Assembly: GCF_002483225.1 (NCBI RefSeq)
Contig: NZ_DLHL01000026.1
Span: 1 to 33,080, forward strand
DNA length: 33,080 bases
DNA from: Gemmatimonas sp. UBA7669
Lineage (GTDB): Bacteria > Gemmatimonadota > Gemmatimonadetes > Gemmatimonadales > Gemmatimonadaceae
Reading direction: 5' to 3'
Translations under genes and position numbers: made by a program
Part shown: in pieces, positions 24,733 to 32,507 of the stretch
Layout of the letters: every line of letters starts with the position of its first letter
Position numbering within the stretch: position 1 is the first letter of the stretch
The notes under the pieces: model-generated
Databases searched by the model: none
What the model was told of the DNA's origin: nothing
What the model saw: only the letters and a program-made list of their open reading frames with translations

Positions 24733-24791
24733 GCGGGAGAGTCAGGCGGGCGGGGCGGCAAAGTTTTTTGACAGAAGAGCCCGCCCCCCGC

Positions 24792-24820
24792 TTGAAATCT
24801 TCGCGGCGACCGGTTAGCCT
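24792..24820 (+). promoter_or_regulatory. Putative promoter of the tRNA cluster
   Basis: TTGAAA (24792-24797), a 17-nt spacer and TAGCCT (24815-24820) lie about 80 nt before the first tRNA. A second TTGACA sits just upstream of this. The -10 match is weak. Confidence 0.35.
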
Positions 24821-24900
24821 TGGCGTCTCCTGTGGAACGCAGCCGGTTGCTGAAGCGGTGACTGCAGGGGCACGAGCGGTGGTTCGCTGCAGCTCGTCAT

Positions 24901-24975
24901 GGTGGCCGTAGCTCAATCGGTTAGAGCACCGGATTGTGGTTCCGGGGGTTGCGGGTTCGATTCCCGTCGGTCACC
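24901..24975 (+). tRNA. tRNA-His (GTG)
   Basis: Full cloverleaf. Anticodon stem CCGGA/TCCGG encloses TTGTGGT with anticodon GTG. The acceptor GTGGCCG pairs with CGGTCAC, and an extra G at 24901 faces C73, the identity element of tRNA-His. CCA is not encoded. Confidence 0.96.
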
Positions 24976-25032
24976 CTGAGTCACACTGGCGAGTAGCGGG
25001 GCGCGGAAATCGTGACCAACGCCGCTCTCCGG

Positions 25033-25105
25033 AGGTCCGTAGCTCAATTGGTAGAGCACCGGTCTCCAAAACCGGCGGTTGGGGGTTCGATTCCCTCCGG
25101 GCCTG
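25033..25105 (+). tRNA. tRNA-Trp (CCA)
   Basis: Anticodon loop CTCCAAA between CCGGT and ACCGG gives anticodon CCA. The acceptor AGGTCCG pairs with CGGGCCT, discriminator G. 3' CCA is not encoded. Confidence 0.96.
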
Positions 25106-25189
25106 TTACAACAGCAGCTTGGAGTTGTGAGCTGTGAGGTTTGAGTGCTCTACTCAGAGCTCAAAGCTCATCACTCGTAGCTGCAGTTT

Positions 25190-25262
25190 GGCGGTATCGT
25201 CTAGGGGACTAGGACACAGCCCTCTCAAGGCTGGAACACGGGTTCGAATCCCGTTACCGCTA
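25190..25262 (+). tRNA. tRNA-Glu (CTC)
   Basis: Anticodon loop CTCTCAA between CAGCC and GGCTG gives CTC. The acceptor GGCGGTA pairs with TACCGCT, with a G1-U72 wobble and A73, as in plastid-type tRNA-Glu. The D arm GTCTAGGGGACTAGGAC is typical of tRNA-Glu. Confidence 0.95.
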
Positions 25263-25309
25263 TCGCTGGCTTTGCAGGTCCGGGACCGGAAGGCCGGTGC
25301 AGTGCATAC

Positions 25310-25381
25310 GGCTCCATCGTCTATCGGTTAGGACGCGACCCTTTCAAGGTCGAGAGACGGGTTCGATTCCCGTTGGAGCTA
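25310..25381 (+). tRNA. tRNA-Glu (TTC)
   Basis: Anticodon loop CTTTCAA between CGACC and GGTCG gives TTC. The acceptor GGCTCCA pairs with TGGAGCT, again with G1-U72 and A73. Second Glu isoacceptor, 47 nt after the first. Confidence 0.95.
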
Positions 25382-25416
25382 TCGAAGGTGCAGGAACGCA
25401 GGTGCAGGTGTTGTTG

Positions 25417-25491
25417 GGGGGCGTAGCTCAGTTTGGTTAGAGCACTCGACTGTCACTCGAGAGGTCGCGGGTTCGAGCCCCGTCGCTCCCG
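25417..25491 (+). tRNA. tRNA-Asp (GTC)
   Basis: Anticodon loop CTGTCAC between CTCGA and TCGAG gives GTC. The acceptor GGGGGCG pairs with CGCTCCC, discriminator G. Confidence 0.95.
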
Positions 25492-25579
25492 TCAGCAGTA
25501 TGGCTCGCAGGTTGCAGGTGCATGACGCAGGTGCAGGACAGCAGTCCGCGTGTGCCGGTTCGGGCATCGGAGTGCCAGC

Positions 25580-25661
25580 GCTCTGGTGGTGAAATTGGTA
25601 GACACGCCGTCTTGAGGGGGCGGTGCCGCAAGGCGTCGCGGTTCGAGTCCGCGCCAGAGCA
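25580..25661 (+). tRNA. tRNA-Leu (GAG)
   Basis: Class II tRNA with a long variable arm (TGCCGCAAGGCG). Anticodon stem CCGTC/GGCGG (one G-U pair) encloses TTGAGGG, giving GAG. The acceptor GCTCTGG pairs with CCAGAGC, discriminator A. Confidence 0.95.
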
Positions 25662-25700
25662 TGCCTCTCTGCAGTCGAAGGTTCGCAGTACCTCAGTACC

Positions 25701-25772
25701 GCCACAGTAGCTCAGTGGTAGAGCACCCGATTCGTAATCGGGCGGTCATCGGTTCAATCCCGATCTGTGGCT
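25701..25772 (+). tRNA. tRNA-Thr (CGT)
   Basis: Anticodon loop TTCGTAA between CCCGA and TCGGG gives CGT. The acceptor GCCACAG pairs with CTGTGGC, discriminator T. Confidence 0.96.
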
Positions 25773-25789
25773 CTTCAAACGATGGACAG

Positions 25790-25830
25790 CACGCGGCTTC
25801 CGATAGTGTCGGAGGCCGCGTGTTTTTTTT
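25790..25830 (+). terminator. Rho-independent terminator closing the tRNA cluster
   Basis: A 14-bp stem (25790-25803 with 25809-25822, one T-G wobble) with a 5-nt loop is followed by eight or more T residues. Very strong. Confidence 0.95.
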
Positions 25831-26045
25831 GTGTCGCATGCAGACAGTGCATAGTGAGTCATGCTGTGGCATGCGCGTGTGTTCGCGGGGTAGGGCCTGG
25901 CAAGCCGATGCGTGTTGGCATGGGCGTGATGTGCGATGCGCTGCGCGGGATGCGCGACGCGCGACGTGCGACGCGTGATATCGCCGAGGCCATTCGGGCC
26001 GTCGGCCGGGTCCAGAAATACGAGGTGGCGGTGCAGCAGGCGAAC

Positions 26046-26747
26046 ATGGGTCGGAGGACGGTGGTGTGCGCGGCAAGCGTGTTGCTGAGCGCCGTGATCA
26101 CGGGCTGCAACTCCAGCACGGGGACGGACACGCCCAACGGGCGCATTCCCACGTCGCTGGTCATGGGCGCCGGTGTGGACGGCCAGGTTGCCAACGTGGG
26201 TTCCGCCGTGCCGACCCTGCCCAGTGTGATCGTGCGTGACCAGGACGGTCAGCCGCTGCCCGGTTCGGTGGTGTTGTGGGCGGTGCGCAGCGGTGGCGGC
26301 ACGGTGGGCTTTGCCAGCAGCGCTGCCGACTCGCTGGGGCGCGCGAGCACTTCGTGGGTTCTGGGGCGCAGCGCCGGTACGCAGGTGCTGGCCGCACTGC
26401 TCACCACCGGCGATTCGCTGCGCATTGCGGCGACGGCCCGCGCGCTCGCGCCCAACACCTTTGAACTGATGGACGGCGACAATCAGGAGCTCGCTGCCGG
26501 CGCGCAGTCCGCCCCGCTCGTCGTGCGGGCGCAGGACGTGTATCTCAATCCGGTCGCCGATGCCGTCGTGCGCTGGCAGACCTCGGCTGGCGTGCTCGAG
26601 GCGCACAGTGTGCGGACCTCGGCGGCAGGCACGGCCTCGGTGCGGGTGACCATGCCGCAATCCACGTTGCCCGAGGGCGTGGTGCGTGTGACGGCACGCC
26701 TCGAGAACGGCGCCTCGCTGGAGTTTGTGCTGCGGCAGCGGCGCTGA
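26046..26747 (+). CDS. Lipoprotein with bacterial Ig-like domains
   Basis: The reading frame is open upstream, but the ATG at 26046 starts a clean lipoprotein signal (RRTVVCAASVLLSAVITGC, Cys about 20), giving 233 residues. After a Gly/Thr-rich spacer come two Ig-like (Big_1/invasin-type) modules: VIVRDQDGQPLPGSVVLWAV...GGGTVGFASSAADSLGRAST and VVRAQDVYLNPVADAVVRWQ...TSAAGTASVRVTMP. It is a probable outer-membrane surface protein of structural or adhesive type; no enzyme motif. It lies between the tRNA terminator and tRNA-Gly. The 25841-26045 stretch upstream is a GC-biased, CGACGCG-rich sequence without a gene. Confidence 0.8.
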   Translation: MGRRTVVCAASVLLSAVITGCNSSTGTDTPNGRIPTSLVMGAGVDGQVANVGSAVPTLPSVIVRDQDGQPLPGSVVLWAVRSGGGTVGFASSAADSLGRASTSWVLGRSAGTQVLAALLTTGDSLRIAATARALAPNTFELMDGDNQELAAGAQSAPLVVRAQDVYLNPVADAVVRWQTSAGVLEAHSVRTSAAGTASVRVTMPQSTLPEGVVRVTARLENGASLEFVLRQRR

Positions 26748-26861
26748 GCGGCTTGCCGGCTGAGTGGTTAGCCGCCGAGTCGGTGGTCGGCGGGGCCTTT
26801 ACCGGGGCGGGGCGGCGGGAGTAGCTTGTGACTTGGAACGCGGTGCGGTTGGCCGCGCTTC

Positions 26862-26934
<73 letters not shown>

Positions 26935-26969
26935 CTCGCAGCACTCGAAGTCAGACTGGTGGTTACGGC

Positions 26970-26998
26970 AAAGGCACCCGGAAACGGGTGCCTTTTTC
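26970..26998 (+). terminator. Rho-independent terminator of tRNA-Gly
   Basis: A perfect 11-bp stem AAAGGCACCCG/CGGGTGCCTTT with a GAAA tetraloop, followed by further T residues, 36 nt after the tRNA. Confidence 0.95.
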
Positions 26999-27093
26999 GT
27001 TCGTGATCACACCAAACGTCACACAAGTCTGCGGGGGCCAATTGATTGACGTGGCGGTGCGCTACCTCCAGTGGCTAGCGGGAACGGCTGGAT

Positions 27094-27115
27094 GTTATTA
27101 CGTTGGTTATAACGT
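27094..27115 (+). promoter_or_regulatory. Direct-repeat operator and -10 of the toxin-antitoxin operon
   Basis: GTTATTACGT (27094-27103) and GTTATAACGT (27106-27115) are direct repeats one base different and 12 bp apart. They also contain the inverted pair ACGTT/AACGT. TATAAC at 27108-27113 is a good -10; no clear -35 is seen. The site is 15 nt before the antitoxin ATG and suits autoregulation by an AbrB-fold antitoxin. Confidence 0.5.
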
Positions 27116-27130
27116 CAAGTCGGAGCTTTC

Positions 27131-27508
27131 ATGCCCAAGATCGAGACCTACAGCGCCAGCCCGGCGCAGATCGGCAACTCACGCGGCTACCGGATGGACG
27201 CCGCGCTCTTTCAAGCACACCCCGAGTTGCATGAGGGCAGCTTCGAGGCCGCCTACCTCGGCGCGGGCACGATCCTGTTGCGGCCGCGCACGCCGGATCC
27301 CGCGAAGGGGCGTGTTGGCGATGGCGCAGACGACATCGATCCCGTCGCCGCCGCGTATCTCGCTTGGAGCGAGCGGACCATGATCGAGCAGCCGAACCTC
27401 TTGCGTGAGATGTCGATGCGCGAGTTTGCGCTCGCGGAAGCGCTCATCGCGGGAATGCGGGTCGACCTCGACCGCGACCGTCTCCCGGACGACTTCGAGC
27501 TTCCGTGA
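27131..27508 (+). CDS. AbrB/PrlF-like antitoxin of the YhaV system
   Basis: 125 residues. The N-terminal half (PAQIGNSRGYRMDAALFQAH, EGSFEAAYLGAGTILLRP) has the pattern of a swapped-hairpin AbrB/MazE DNA-binding fold. The C-terminal half (VAAAYLAWSERTMIEQPNLL, LAEALIAGMRVDLDRDRLPD) parallels the toxin-binding end of PrlF (AFLRFLDADI, LVAGMDVNIDDEIGDD). It precedes a YhaV toxin gene by 27 nt, matching the prlF-yhaV order. It is much diverged from E. coli PrlF, so the family call rests on context and the C-terminal pattern. Confidence 0.75.
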   Translation: MPKIETYSASPAQIGNSRGYRMDAALFQAHPELHEGSFEAAYLGAGTILLRPRTPDPAKGRVGDGADDIDPVAAAYLAWSERTMIEQPNLLREMSMREFALAEALIAGMRVDLDRDRLPDDFELP

Positions 27509-27535
27509 CGGATCTCCTCGTTCGGGCAGGCCAGC

Positions 27536-28048
27536 ATGCCGGCTCGTAAGCGTGCCAAAGCAAAGGAGGCGCCGCCGCAAGCGGCGCCTCTCGTGCTCAA
27601 TGGCTGGACATTCGTGGCGTGGCCGGACTTCGACGAGCGCTGGCGCGCCTTGATCACCACCGTCGCCGCACAGCGCGTGGCCAGCCCCACGGGTCCCCTG
27701 TCAACTCCGGAGGCCACCGTGCTTGCCGCGCTGGTGCGTCTGTTGAGGGACCACATCGCACGCGATCCGAACGCAGCAGACTACCGACTCAAGGCCAACC
27801 TCAGCGCATGGCGCCGGGTAAAGTTCCTTGGGCGCCTTCGCTTGTTCTATCGCTTCAGCTCCGCCCATCAGCTTGTCGTGCTGACGTGGCTGAACGATGA
27901 GAAGACACTTCGAAAGGACGGAGCGACGTCCGACCCCTATCAGGTGTTCGCCGGGATGCTCTCACGCGGCGAAGTGCCGGAGACGTGGGGCGCTTTGGTG
28001 GCCGGGGCGAAAACGCTGCACGCGCCGCTCCCCGACAAGGGCCGGTAA
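27536..28048 (+). CDS. YhaV-family ribonuclease toxin
   Basis: 170 residues. Family landmarks follow E. coli YhaV closely: LNGWTFVAWPDFDERWRALI at the start, NPNAAD-like DPNAADYRLKANLSAWRRVK, LGRLRLFYRFSSAHQLVVLT, WLNDEKTLRKDGATSDPYQV and FAGMLSRGEVPETWGAL. YhaV is a translation-associated RNase of the RelE superfamily. The N-terminal 15 residues are a basic extension. GCAGG lies 5 nt before the ATG. Partner antitoxin is just upstream. Confidence 0.88.
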   Translation: MPARKRAKAKEAPPQAAPLVLNGWTFVAWPDFDERWRALITTVAAQRVASPTGPLSTPEATVLAALVRLLRDHIARDPNAADYRLKANLSAWRRVKFLGRLRLFYRFSSAHQLVVLTWLNDEKTLRKDGATSDPYQVFAGMLSRGEVPETWGALVAGAKTLHAPLPDKGR

Positions 28049-28300
28049 GCGCGCGGCGCCGGCGGAGGTACCGCGCCCACCGTCGATGTGGATCTGGAGA
28101 ATCTGGCCACAGCCACCGTGTCGCAACACATTGGGTTTGGGAAACGTCCAACTCCCCTCTCCTTCGGTGGAGTCACGGTGGTGACGTATGATCCTTCAAC
28201 TGCTATCTCAACTCACAGTGCTAGCAAGAGCCACACGTCGCATGAATTCAAATCACGAACCCTCAGAATGGCGAGGCTCGATGATTTGGCCCTACCGGAG

Positions 28301-28337
28301 TGTCGTGGAGGGACGCGGGCCCTGCCACTCCACGACA
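28301..28337. repeat. Inverted repeat in the 28,049-28,396 convergent gap
   Basis: TGTCGTGGAG (28301-28310) and CTCCACGACA (28328-28337) are perfect 10-bp arms around a 17-nt loop containing GGGCCC. No T-run. The rest of the 348-base gap between yhaV and the convergent hypothetical gene shows no gene I can support. Confidence 0.5.
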
Positions 28338-28396
28338 GTCTGGCAACTCCACCCGGCATATATGTCACGCCAACTCGCGCCAAAGTCGCCGAGGCG

Positions 28397-29113
28397 CTAG
28401 AAGATCTGACCCATCGCCCCCTCGGCGAGTTCGAGTGTGTGCGTGGTGAATGTGTAGCGTCCCGGTTGGAACACATCCGTAACTCGGTAGATCCGTTCAA
28501 TGCCAACGGGATTGAAAATGTGGAGTCGCACCTCCACGCCGTGCTCGGTGTGCGTCACCCGTGGCGGCCAGTCTTCGCGGTCGCGATGCCGCCAGGTCCA
28601 TTGGTTGCTCTGCAGATTGTCGGCCGTTTTCCGCCGACCGCGATTGTCGCGGGATTGGGCGGGCGGTTTGCCAAGCAACTGACACGCACCCCAACTCACG
28701 CCGTGCCAGAGCGCAGCGAACTCGCATAGCTCGCGATAGAGCAACGACGCGCTCAGGTATGACAGCGGGGAGCCGTCACCCTCGATGGCATCCATGACGT
28801 GGTCGAGCGCCGAGGGCGGCCGTGGTACGTTGAAGAAGTCGACCAAGGTCTGGCACTGCTCCGGGGGCGGAAACGGCGAGTGCGCCGGCGTGGCATACAC
28901 CACGCCGTTACCGTCATGACCTGATCGAAAACAGTACGCGTGCAAGGCATGATCCGGCCTGATACGCAGTGTGTCGAACGCCCCCAGCACACGCATCGGC
29001 GAAACCGGGCTGATGGACCAGCCCTGAGGCAGGTCCCCTGGCAACCGTGCTGCACGCTGTGCCTTACGGCGCAGGGCCTTCGCCCTGCCGGTGGCAATAC
29101 TCACGGTGGACAC
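28397..29113 (-). CDS. Conserved hypothetical protein
   Basis: 238 residues from GTG 29113, chosen because AAGGAG lies 9 nt before it; the frame also has a TTG at 29200 without a ribosome-binding site. Basic N-terminus (GRAKALRRKAQRAARLPGDL), then a globular part with VLGAFDTLRIRPDHALHAYC, GVVYATPAHSPFPPPEQC, PRPPSALDHVMDAIEGDGSP and LSASLLYRELCEFAALWHGV. I recognise the pattern as a widespread uncharacterised protein but know no function. No signal peptide or membrane helix is seen. It is divergent from the copper operon, separated by about 130 nt from that operon's promoter. Confidence 0.75.
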   Translation of the reverse strand: MSTVSIATGRAKALRRKAQRAARLPGDLPQGWSISPVSPMRVLGAFDTLRIRPDHALHAYCFRSGHDGNGVVYATPAHSPFPPPEQCQTLVDFFNVPRPPSALDHVMDAIEGDGSPLSYLSASLLYRELCEFAALWHGVSWGACQLLGKPPAQSRDNRGRRKTADNLQSNQWTWRHRDREDWPPRVTHTEHGVEVRLHIFNPVGIERIYRVTDVFQPGRYTFTTHTLELAEGAMGQIF

Positions 29114-29243
29114 AGGATTCAGCTCCTTGCACGCTAGATCGACGGGCTTCAGGTGGTTGGCCGCCTTGGTACCACGACGCCGCTCGGAGCCTGTGGGCAA
29201 CGGGTCGAGCGATCAGCGAGGCAAGGCAATCGTGGAACCCTAC

Positions 29244-29290
29244 TTGACATAGCCCTGGGGGGTATGCGATACTATACCCTATAGGGGTAT
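29244..29290 (+). promoter_or_regulatory. Copper operon promoter with two CsoR-type operators
   Basis: TTGACA (29244-29249), an 18-nt spacer and GATACT (29268-29273) with extended TG form the promoter; TACTAT at 29270 is an alternative -10. Two 17-bp boxes 25 bp apart, at 29249-29265 (ATAGCCCTGGGGGGTAT) and 29274-29290 (ATACCCTATAGGGGTAT), match the ATACCC...GGGGTAT pattern of CsoR operators. One covers the -35 and the other the start region. The operon's last gene encodes CsoR, so autoregulation is expected. Confidence 0.75.
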
Positions 29291-29346
29291 TGCTTCCCCT
29301 TCTCGCGCTGCACTTCGCAGCGCAGCCTCAACCGGAGACCCAGTCC

Positions 29347-29565
29347 ATGGACAGCACCAATACTCGCGCCACGCTCACCATCAGCGGCATGAGCTGCGGC
29401 CACTGCGTATCGGCCGTCAAGCAGGCCCTCGGAGAACTGAACGGTGTGACCATCGAACAGGTGGCCATCGGCTCAGCCACTGTGCGGTACGACCCCGCGG
29501 TGGTGCAGCCGTCGGCCATCGCCGATGCCGTAAGCGACGCGGGCTACACGGCCAGCATCAACTGA
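29347..29565 (+). CDS. copZ: Copper chaperone CopZ-like HMA protein
   Basis: 72 residues, one heavy-metal-associated domain: ATLTISGMSCGHCVSAVKQA (Cys 17 and Cys 20 bind Cu(I)), LNGVTIEQVAIGSATVRYDP, IADAVSDAGYTA. It is a cytoplasmic copper carrier that delivers Cu(I) to the CopA ATPase and to CsoR. GGAG lies 9 nt before ATG 29347; an upstream TTG in frame at 29290 would extend over the operator and is unlikely. First gene of the operon. Confidence 0.92.
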   Translation: MDSTNTRATLTISGMSCGHCVSAVKQALGELNGVTIEQVAIGSATVRYDPAVVQPSAIADAVSDAGYTASIN

Positions 29566-29597
29566 TCGCACACGCGATCCGCCACACGGAGACGACC

Positions 29598-30026
29598 ATG
29601 ATCAACGGAACGGACTGGCTCGTGATTGGCGCGGGGCTCGCCGCCATTTCGTGGGTGAACTGGTACTTCTTCCTCGCCGGTCGGACGCCGGTGCCGGTGG
29701 CGATGTCTGTCGCGGCGTCGTCGCCACGTTCGACGTCGAGCATGGAGGCGGCGCCGAGCGGGCCCACGGAGCACACCATCGTGGTGGACGGCGGTTACAG
29801 CCCCGCCGTGCTGCAGGTTGAGGCTGGGCGTCCGCTGCGCCTGGTGTTCGATAGAAGGGACAGCGGCAGCTGCTCGGAGGAGGTCGTCTTCCCCGAGTTC
29901 GGCATTCGCAAGTTCCTCCCCAGTGGCAAGCGCACGGTCGTTGAGGTCACGCCGCCGAAGGCGGGACGCTACGACTTCACCTGCGGAATGAGCATGCTCC
30001 GCGGCACACTCGTCGTCACCGACTGA
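29598..30026 (+). CDS. Membrane-anchored cupredoxin
   Basis: 142 residues. One N-terminal helix (WLVIGAGLAAISWVNWYFFLAG) anchors a periplasmic domain with the cupredoxin strands EHTIVVDGGYSPAVLQVEAG, RLVFDRRDSGSCSEEVVFPE and GRYDFTCGMSMLRGTLVVTD. Candidate copper ligands are Cys 92 and the Cys 129, Met 131, Met 133 cluster; the His of blue-copper proteins is not evident. Such domains are sometimes fused to the N-terminus of CopA ATPases; here the gene stands between copZ and copA, suggesting copper hand-off on the outer face. GGAG lies 6 nt before the ATG. Confidence 0.85.
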   Translation: MINGTDWLVIGAGLAAISWVNWYFFLAGRTPVPVAMSVAASSPRSTSSMEAAPSGPTEHTIVVDGGYSPAVLQVEAGRPLRLVFDRRDSGSCSEEVVFPEFGIRKFLPSGKRTVVEVTPPKAGRYDFTCGMSMLRGTLVVTD

Positions 30027-30071
30027 GCGTGCAACCGCGCGCCCACGGCGCGCAGGATGCAGGGAGACTTC

Positions 30072-32507
30072 ATGAGTACCACAACCACAGCCACCCAAAC
30101 CAGCGCCACTGATGGCGCGCGCAATACCGGCGCCAGTGAAACCGTGCGCATCCCGGTGAGCGGCATGACCTGCGCCGCGTGCTCGGCTCGTGTGCAGCGT
30201 GCCCTCGAAAAGCAGCCCGGCGTTGCCGACGCGAATGTGAATCTGATGATGAAGACGGCCACCGTGCACTTCGACCCCCGTGTGGTGTCGGCGGAGCGCC
30301 TCGTCAGCACCATCGAAGCCACCGGGTATGGCGCGCAACTGGCCTCGCCGGATCAGACGGCCTTCGAGGAGCAGGAGGCGCGCGATCGTGCGTCGGCCGA
30401 AGAGTTCACGGAGCTCCGTCGCAAGGCTATCGTGAGTGGTGTGGCCGGTGTGGTCGCGATGATCGTGTCCATGCCGCTCATGGCGCCGGGCGTCTCGGAC
30501 ATGGCGGGAGGGCATGCGCATACCGGCGTGGTGGCCGATCCGTTCATGCGCTGGGCCATGGAGTCGCTGTCGCCGGCGCTGCGCGCCGTCATGCCGTGGC
30601 TCTACGCCATCCCCGCGTCGGTGATTTCGTGGAGTTTGCTCTTGGTGACGCTTGGGGTGATGGCCTGGGCGGGCCGGCACTTCTACACGCGGGCCTGGGC
30701 GGCTTTCCGTCATCACTCGGCGGACATGAACACGTTGGTGGCGGTGGGTACGGGCGCGGCCTTCGTGTACTCGGTGCTGGCCACCGTGGCGCCCACGTTC
30801 TTCACGTCGCGTGGTGTGGCGCCCGATGTGTACTACGAGGCGGTCATCATCATCATCGCGCTCATTCTCACGGGCAATGCGTTCGAGGCGCGCGCAAAGA
30901 AGCAGACGGCGTCGGCGCTGCGCGCGCTGGTGCAGTTGCAGCCCAAGACGGCGCGCGTGCTGCGGCAGGATGTAGACGGACGCGAGGTGGAAGTTGATGC
31001 GCCCATCGAGACGCTGGAGGCGGGCGAGACGGTGATCGTGCGGCCTGGAGAGCGGGTGCCGGTGGATGGCGTGCTGCTCTCCGGTGAAAGCGCGGTGGAC
31101 GAAAGCATGCTCACCGGTGAGTCGCTCCCGGTGGCCAAGCGCGCGGGTGATGCGGTCATTGGCGGCACGATCAACCGCACGGGAGCCTTTCATTATCGGG
31201 CCACGACCTTGGGTGCCGACAGTGTGCTGGCGCGCATTGTGCAACTGATGCGTGATGCACAGGGCAGTCGGGCACCCATCCAGAAACTGGCCGATCGCAT
31301 CAGCGGCATCTTTGTGCCGGTGGTGTTGTCGCTGGCCATTGCCACGTTTGTGGTGTGGTACGTGGCGGCTGACACGGCGCCGGCGGTGCGCGCGTTTGCG
31401 GCGGCGGTGGCGGTGCTCATCATCGCCTGCCCCTGCGCCATGGGCCTGGCTGTGCCAACGGCGGTCATGGTGTCTACGGGCAAGGGCGCGGAACTCGGTG
31501 TGCTCATCAAGGGTGGCGAGGCGCTGCAGCGTGCAGGAGACCTGGGCACGATTGTACTCGACAAAACCGGCACGGTGACGGAAGGACGGCCGACGGTGAC
31601 GGACTTCGTGCCTGCGCCATCGAGCACCATGGATGCGGCGCAGGTGCTGCAACTTGTGGCGTCGCTGGAAACACTCTCGGAGCATCCGCTGGCCGACGCC
31701 ATCGTCAAACATGCGCGTGATGCGGGGCGTACGCTTTCGGTGCCCGAAGCGTTTGAGTCACGCACGGGACGCGGCGCGATTGGTGTGGTGGAGGGCCTGG
31801 CGCTGGCAGTGGGGAACGCGCAGTTGATGGCGGACTACGCGGTGGACGTGTCGCCGCTTTCGCATGACGCCGAGCGACTGGCGGGTGATGGGAAGACGCC
31901 CATGTACGTGGCGGTGGATGGTGCCCTGGCGGCGGTGATAGCCGTTGCCGATCCCATCAAGCCGAGCTCGCGTGAGGCCATTGCACGCTTCCATGCGCTG
32001 GGCCTCCAGGTGGTCATGCTCACGGGCGACAATCGGCGCACGGCGGAGGCCGTGGCCAGAGCCGCTGGCATTGACCGTGTGGTGGCCGAGGTGCTGCCCG
32101 ACGGCAAGGTGGCGGAGATCGAGCGGCTGCAGCGCACGGGGCAGGTGGTGGCCATGGTTGGAGATGGGATCAACGATGCGCCGGCGTTGGCCAAGGCCGA
32201 TGTGGGCATGGCCATCGGCACGGGCACGGACATCGCCGTGGAGGCTGGCGATGTGGTGCTCATGCGTGGCGATCTGCGCTCGGCAGCGCAGGCCGTGGAG
32301 TTGTCGCGTCGTACCATGCGCACGATGAAGCAGAATCTGTTCTGGGCGTTCATCTACAACGTCATTGGCATTCCGATCGCGGCGGGTGTGCTGTATCCGG
32401 CGTTCGGTCTGCTGCTCAGTCCCATTCTGGCCAGCGCCGCGATGGCGTTCAGCTCCGTCAGTGTGGTCACCAACAGCTTGAGGTTGCGTCATGCACGAAT
32501 CGCATAG
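30072..32507 (+). CDS. copA: Copper-exporting P1B-type ATPase CopA
   Basis: 811 residues from ATG 30072, with AGGGAG 5 nt upstream (the in-frame ATG at 30057 is less likely). One N-terminal HMA domain with GMTCAAC (Cys 34, 37), a His-rich stretch (AGGHAHTG) in the first external loop, eight helices, actuator LTGES, the transmembrane CPC metal site (IIACPCAMGLAVP), phosphorylation motif DKTGTVTEG, SEHPLA and GDGINDAPALAKADVG. It exports Cu(I) from cytoplasm to periplasm. The stop overlaps csoR by 17 nt. Confidence 0.97.
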   Translation: MSTTTTATQTSATDGARNTGASETVRIPVSGMTCAACSARVQRALEKQPGVADANVNLMMKTATVHFDPRVVSAERLVSTIEATGYGAQLASPDQTAFEEQEARDRASAEEFTELRRKAIVSGVAGVVAMIVSMPLMAPGVSDMAGGHAHTGVVADPFMRWAMESLSPALRAVMPWLYAIPASVISWSLLLVTLGVMAWAGRHFYTRAWAAFRHHSADMNTLVAVGTGAAFVYSVLATVAPTFFTSRGVAPDVYYEAVIIIIALILTGNAFEARAKKQTASALRALVQLQPKTARVLRQDVDGREVEVDAPIETLEAGETVIVRPGERVPVDGVLLSGESAVDESMLTGESLPVAKRAGDAVIGGTINRTGAFHYRATTLGADSVLARIVQLMRDAQGSRAPIQKLADRISGIFVPVVLSLAIATFVVWYVAADTAPAVRAFAAAVAVLIIACPCAMGLAVPTAVMVSTGKGAELGVLIKGGEALQRAGDLGTIVLDKTGTVTEGRPTVTDFVPAPSSTMDAAQVLQLVASLETLSEHPLADAIVKHARDAGRTLSVPEAFESRTGRGAIGVVEGLALAVGNAQLMADYAVDVSPLSHDAERLAGDGKTPMYVAVDGALAAVIAVADPIKPSSREAIARFHALGLQVVMLTGDNRRTAEAVARAAGIDRVVAEVLPDGKVAEIERLQRTGQVVAMVGDGINDAPALAKADVGMAIGTGTDIAVEAGDVVLMRGDLRSAAQAVELSRRTMRTMKQNLFWAFIYNVIGIPIAAGVLYPAFGLLLSPILASAAMAFSSVSVVTNSLRLRHARIA

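Noticed and set aside
24735..24780. Possible terminator after efp (TTTTTT at about 24,763)
   Set aside because: The G/C-rich stretch before the T-run does not form a convincing stem.
28088..28729. Plus-strand open frame of 213 codons
   Set aside because: Overlaps the antisense of a better supported gene with a good ribosome-binding site; first third lies in the gap but has no recognisable fold.
29544..31712. 722-codon open frame on the minus strand across the copper operon
   Set aside because: It is antisense to copZ, cupredoxin and copA, which have full family motifs; composition is Arg/His-rich as expected for a GC-driven shadow.
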